A stretch of 10,809 bases of DNA, taken from Gonium pectorale (taxonomy: Eukaryota; Chlorophyta; Chlorophyceae; Chlamydomonadales; Volvocaceae). Shown here one piece after another: positions 7,541 through 10,809 of the stretch. Positions within the stretch are counted from its first letter, which is position 1; each line of letters begins with the position of its first letter. The position numbers were made by a program, and so were the translations under genes. The notes beneath the pieces were generated by a model. It was given only the letters and a program-made list of their open reading frames with translations. It was not told where the DNA came from and did no database searches. The stretch covers positions 8,042-18,850 of the forward strand of contig LSYV01000361.1 in NCBI GenBank assembly GCA_001584585.1, given 5' to 3'.

Positions 7541-8956
7541 CCTGCGCCTGCGCGCACTGCCACCAGGTGGCCACCCCGCCTCCTGATGCGGTCGCGCCTG
7601 CCCATTGCCAGCGCCACACACAGATGACGTTGCTTGCCCGCACCAGGCTTGGCAGCTGTGCGGCAGCCAGGCAGCGCAGGCTGTGTCCCGCAACGACGCC
7701 CTCTCCACTGCCGCCAACAGCCTCGCACGGCACCGTACGCATGCGCTGAGCACTGCTGCGGCGGCGGCTGGATAAGAGACAAGGAGAGAAGAGGAATAGG
7801 CCCCAGGAACAGGTTGCTGTTCGAGGAGCTTAGGAAGGGACCTCGTTGCGGCGGCGTGGTGCGCCAGCCCAGGGCGGGACAGAGGCGAGCCCCGCTAACG
7901 GTCGCAACAGCTTTGCAACTACGATACGGTCAGGGCCGGCTGGTCGTACAGGGAGCAAACATTCGTGCTCAAACAGAGGACGCGTCAAGCTTTGGATTCC
8001 GGCAGTGCGCACTTGGCGGCTGCTTTGGGTCCGCAAGGACGGCCGAGGCCCGAGGATATGGGTGGGTGTACCAGCCAGCATACAGACGTGCCGGCGACTA
8101 CGCGACGACTAGAGGTAATATACTGACTCCTATGTCTGATTGAAGACAGGTTGCGTCTCTCTTTAGGCCGGTCTTCGGACGCGGGAAAGGTCTGGTCTCC
8201 CGTGGCGCTTTTTCCTGCCCACTCGTTACGTCGTTAGTCCCAGGCCGAAACCCGCTGCAAACAAGGCCCGGTGGGATGCGCGTATCGGGGCCTGCGGGCT
8301 CCTCGGCGGCCGTACTGCCTGTGTTGGACCGTCGTTGTTTGGGCCGTGTGTGATCCCAGTGCCACTGATGCGGTGTTGCCGGTAATTGCACATGACATGA
8401 ACACCTCATACCCCAGCCTACGCCGACCAGGTACTTTTGCCGTATCCTACCGACCAGTGTTACAGCCACGCCTTTCTCTCTGGCTTATCAGGTGGCGGCC
8501 CAGCTCGTCGCTGCCGCCCCTGCCAGTCGTACTGCCGTGCAGCAGCCTCGAATGACGCAGGCGCAATGACCACATCCGAGAGCTTTGTAAACACCCTTGA
8601 CTGCTGTAAGCGCAGAACCCGTGGAAAACGCAACTTCGAGCCAGCCTTTCCGGCCATTCCAGCAGCATCAACCTCCATGATGCAGGATGCCAGGGAAGTA
8701 ATATCGCACTCAGCGGTGACGTACATAAACTACCACTGCAGAAGCGTCATTTAGTTGTATATTCTTTGGCAGCGACGACACACCGAACACCCACAAACTG
8801 CTACAAATGGGGCACCGGCACTGGCCGCGCGCGGCGGCCACCGGATGCTGTCCGGCCCCTCTATCGATCCGGCCAAGTCGTGCAGCATTCCTTTACCGTC
8901 GCACCTCCGACGCTGTCCTATCACACCACACATCGTACGTGCACCGCGAACCTGTC

Positions 8957-8973
8957 ATGCATGGCAGGTGCAT
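8957..8973. repeat. Matching short hairpin in the 3' flank of copy 2
   Basis: ATGCAT-GGCAG-GTGCAT keeps five of the six pairs and the 17-bp size. It lies about 400 bp past the copy 2 stop, in sequence that aligns with the copy 1 flank. Confidence 0.4.
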
Positions 8974-9252
8974 CACCTCTCCTGTCCCTGGGGGAGTGCC
9001 CTTAAGCCACCCGCTGCAACCAGACCGACCAAAACGGGCAGATTGAGGTGTTGCAGTCATCACCTCCTTGCATGCTGATCGGTCTGTGGCCTTACAGCAC
9101 AGCCCATGCACGCGGATCACCGGCTAGAGAGACCCTGCCATGTGCGCCTCGCTTAACCGCGCGGCGGCAGTCCCGCCCGAAGCGCACGCGTACTCACAGC
9201 CGCGCGCCAAAAGTAACGGCCTGCTGCGGGTGGGGCACCAATCCCGTTCTAG

Positions 9253-9257
9253 TTACA
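9253..9257 (-). terminator. TGTAA poly(A) signal candidate for copy 2
   Basis: TTACA on the plus strand gives TGTAA in the transcript, about 120 nt after the stop codon. Another lies at 9092-9096. TGTAA is the usual poly(A) signal in chlorophycean algae. No TGTAA was found in the first 1 kb after the copy 1 stop. Confidence 0.3.
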
Positions 9258-9376
9258 TGCGCTGCTGGTCATGATGATTTTGTGCACCGCCAGCGACCCA
9301 CCCGCGGCAGTGCGTTGCACCGGCGGGCGGTCAGGTGTTCGTGCACTTTCGCAGCCACACAACAGCGCCTGACGGA

Positions 9377-9526
9377 TCACGCGCCAGTCGCAGTCCGCTG
9401 CTGGTAGTCGCGATACGCCTTCATGGCGGCCGGAAGGTGTTGCCGCAGCCGCTCCACACGCTGTCGCGTCGGCGGGTGTGTAATGTATGCGCTCTCAATG
9501 ATCTTCGCGGCGTCGACGTCCCCTCG
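9377..9526 (-). CDS. OMA1-like copy 2, terminal exon
   Basis: The exon has 49 codons plus TGA after acceptor CATGCCCGCAG. It begins RGDVDAAKIIESAYITHPPT and shares 42 of 48 residues with copy 1. A second acceptor 99 bp upstream (9626) would extend it by 33 residues in the same frame. Confidence 0.85.
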   Translation of the reverse strand, partial: RGDVDAAKIIESAYITHPPTRQRVERLRQHLPAAMKAYRDYQQRTATGA

Positions 9527-10303
9527 CTGCGGGCATGGGGCAATGCCATGGTGACCATGCAAGACAAGAGGCGGGTGCAGTGTGCAGGGCTCATTTATCT
9601 CCCTTGCGGCGTCAGCGTCCCCTCGCTGCAGGCGCGCATGACATTTCATACAAGCAAGCAGTTGCTGATAGTTGCATTTCAAGCAGGAGTTTGCGAAGGT
9701 TTACGCACAGTAGCCTCTTTCGTGTGTCCATGCAAATGGCGTGCTTGCTCAAACAAAAAGCAAGTAAAGACACACCGTTATTCGCACCTTTGCCTTCTCC
9801 TGCAGCTCCGCCAGGTACTCCTCCTCCTCCATGGCCTCCCGCTCCATTAACTGAATGGCCTTCCCGGGGTTGAACCCCGCCCGCGCCATCAGGTGCACCC
9901 CGATCTCGTCGGCCTCGAACTCATGCCTGCATGCGGTATATGCCATTGCCAAGCTTCCTTACTTGCGCCGGGTCGAGGGCAACAGATAGGAGGACAGGTA
10001 GGATGGAAAGGAAGCAGAAGGGACAACCACCCGTGAAGGGCACCACCGCGACTGCCTGTCCTACTCAGCGCAGGCCACTACATCCATACCGCCAGCGGCA
10101 GCACACGAGCGCAAGGAGCACAGTACCTGAAGACCAAGGAACAGGAGGACACCCTAAGGATGGCAACCCTAGGGTGTCCTCCAAAACCCTAAGGATGGTA
10201 ACACCAGGAAAAGAGGACACCGGGAACGGGATGTGCCCCAATCGATGGTGCCTTACTCGCGCGTGAACGTGTCGGGGGTGACCGGCACGCTGTGGCGTGC
10301 CAT
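9377..10303 (-). CDS. OMA1-like M48 metallopeptidase, copy 2 (3' part only)
   Basis: A second gene of the same family on the same strand, entering from the right. Exons seen: an unresolved exon ending at 10257, then 9926-9788 and 9526-9377 (stop TGA). Exon lengths and phases match copy 1 (139 bp with a split Glu codon; 150 bp against 147). It contains FEADEIG (third zinc ligand) and ITHPP. Introns are 330 bp and 261 bp and do not align with those of copy 1. The HExxH exon was not found in the window. In copy 1 it begins about 840 bp upstream of the donor of exon 4, so it may lie beyond the right edge, or this copy may be decayed at its 5' end. Conserved residues and third-position changes suggest the visible exons have been under selection. 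Confidence 0.7.
9526..9640 (-). repeat. 99-bp-spaced duplication of the terminal exon's acceptor and first codons
   Basis: CTGCAG|CGAGGGGACG starts an exon-like unit at 9625, and CCGCAG|CGAGGGGACG starts the real one at 9526. The units encode RGDADAAREINEPCTLHPPL and RGDVDAAKIIESAYITHPPT. The spacing is exactly 33 codons, with no stop between. Confidence 0.8.
9788..9926 (-). CDS. OMA1-like copy 2, FEADEIG exon
   Basis: The acceptor is GCATGCAG and the donor AAG|GTGCGA. The length is 139 bp with one leading base, exactly as in copy 1. It encodes HEFEADEIGVHLMARAGFNP followed by a very acidic helix (EREAMEEEEYLAELQEKAK). It begins the second half of the zinc-binding core. Confidence 0.85.
10144..10182. 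repeat. Perfect 13-bp inverted repeat in a copy 2 intron
   Basis: GGAGGACACCCTA (10144-10156) and TAGGGTGTCCTCC (10170-10182) pair perfectly around a 13-nt loop. CCCTAAGGATGG from the left arm and loop recurs at 10187, and GAGGACACC recurs at 10213. Confidence 0.85.
10257..10303 (-). CDS. OMA1-like copy 2, 3' end of the preceding exon
   Basis: The end reads HSVPVTPDTFTRE with donor CGCGA|GTAAGG, matching STPITTNTFRRE and CGCGA|GTGAGG of copy 1. The two leftover bases complete a Glu codon with the next exon (TREHEFEADEIG). The 5' limit is unknown: the frame is open back to 10498, but no clean YAG acceptor in the right phase was found. The start given marks only the stretch I can support. Confidence 0.55.
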
Positions 10304-10754
10304 TGTGTCGGCGCGTCGATAACGTCTGGACATATATGTTCGACCGGTCAATAATAGTGTATGACGCAGCGCAATAGTGTTTGGCAAAAGCGTGTGCGAG
10401 GCAATCTTGAACAGTGCGTTCCGATTGAGGTGGCAACGGTATGACTTGGACATGTTTGAGTAAGGAACTGATATTGTGACTATAAAAAGCACAGACATGA
10501 TGCATTTCGCCCCAAAGCGTTACGAAAAGAACGGTTTGTTGGTTCGCTGGATTCCCGAGCCGGCGCCGATGCGACGGCGAGGCAATATATCCTTTGCAAT
10601 AAGGTAAACATTGTCGGCAATGAATCTCGTGGTTTGATGTTGATTTGCAAGATTGGTTCCAAGTTGGATTGTATCTGTCGGTGGCCTCCGTGGCCCTGGA
10701 TAGCGTAACCCGGGGGTAATCCTCCAGGGAGGCTGCGTAAACCCTCTCGTAATC
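10304..10754. other. Unresolved sequence upstream of the visible copy 2 exons
   Basis: This should hold intron and perhaps the HExxH exon of copy 2. No intact HExxH was found. A stretch at about 10374-10440 resembles it weakly (see findings). Confidence 0.4.
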
Positions 10755-10809
10755 TGTCACGTTTTGAGTCCAGGGAGGGGAGCACGTGTCACGTTTTGAG
10801 TCCAGGGAG
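10755..10809. repeat. Tandem repeat at the right edge, period 32 bp
   Basis: A 23-bp core beginning TGTCACGTTTTGAGTCC is identical at 10755-10777 and 10787-10809, separated by 9 bp. The window ends at the last base of the second core, so the array may continue. Confidence 0.85.

Larger units (their letters stand above)
5365..8950. other. Spacer without a recognisable gene
   Basis: Open frames of up to 249 codons occur on both strands (for example 6055-6804 plus and 6130-6744 minus). None shows a domain, and their composition is rich in Arg, Cys, His and Trp, as expected from chance frames in GC-rich DNA. What it does hold are simple repeats, one dispersed repeat pair and one T-poor block, listed separately. 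Confidence 0.5.

Noticed and set aside
7332..7742. Minus-strand frame of 136 codons with a hydrophobic GLGLGWVLVLAL stretch
   Set aside because: It arises from the T-poor, C-rich block read in reverse; high Trp and Cys, no homologous motif, no splice or start context.
9865..9880. GGGGTTGAACCCC palindrome near the FEADEIG exon of copy 2
   Set aside because: It lies within coding sequence (GFNP codons), and similar sequence is present in copy 1; protein constraint explains it.

Overview
The window looks like nuclear DNA of a eukaryote, most likely a green alga of the Chlamydomonadales/volvocine type. Genes are split by GT-AG introns of roughly 100-640 bp. Coding exons are GC-rich with G/C-biased third positions, while introns and spacers are full of degenerate tandem repeats and simple repeats (TA, CA, poly-C, poly-G). 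TGTAA, the poly(A) signal usual in chlorophytes, occurs behind one gene. No bacterial operon, CRISPR, phage, tRNA or rRNA signal is visible. The lineage is an inference; no marker gene fixes it.

The main content is two related minus-strand genes for M48 zinc metallopeptidases of the OMA1 type (mitochondrial inner-membrane protease). Copy 1 spans 4465 down to 1456. Six exons can be joined with every junction GT-AG and phase-compatible, giving a predicted protein of 470 residues. It has an acid-free N terminus of presequence type, a membrane segment, the OMA1-type motif ETVPYTGR, the zinc motif HEVAH, the third-ligand motif FEADEIG and the C-terminal THPP motif. A TATA-like box lies about 315 bp upstream of the start. 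Copy 2 enters from the right edge: its last two exons (9926-9788 and 9526-9377) are clear, as is the 3' end of the exon before them (ending at 10257). Its upstream part is unresolved or outside the window. Sequence similarity between the copies continues about 400-500 bp past both stop codons, so the duplication included the 3' flank.

The most unusual pattern is that exon ends of these genes are repeated in the neighbouring introns. A 99-bp unit repeats the acceptor and start of copy 2's last exon. An 87-bp unit repeats the end and donor of copy 1's exon 2. A 150-bp-spaced unit, with a 30-bp duplication nested inside it, repeats the 5' half of exon 2. All spacings are multiples of three. In the first two cases the alternative splice site keeps the reading frame, so longer protein isoforms are possible.

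Layout: 1-760, possible exons of another minus-strand gene running off the left edge (weak) and a small tandem repeat; 761-1455, 3' flank of copy 1; 1456-4465, copy 1; 4466-4790, its leader and promoter; 4791-8950, mostly non-coding spacer with one possible Ala/Lys-rich minus-strand exon (5200-5364), simple repeats, a diverged dispersed repeat pair and a T-poor block; 8951-9376, 3' flank of copy 2; 9377-10303, copy 2; 10304-10809, unresolved sequence with a 32-bp-period repeat at the edge. Most long open frames outside the M48 genes show no domain and look like chance frames in GC-rich DNA.
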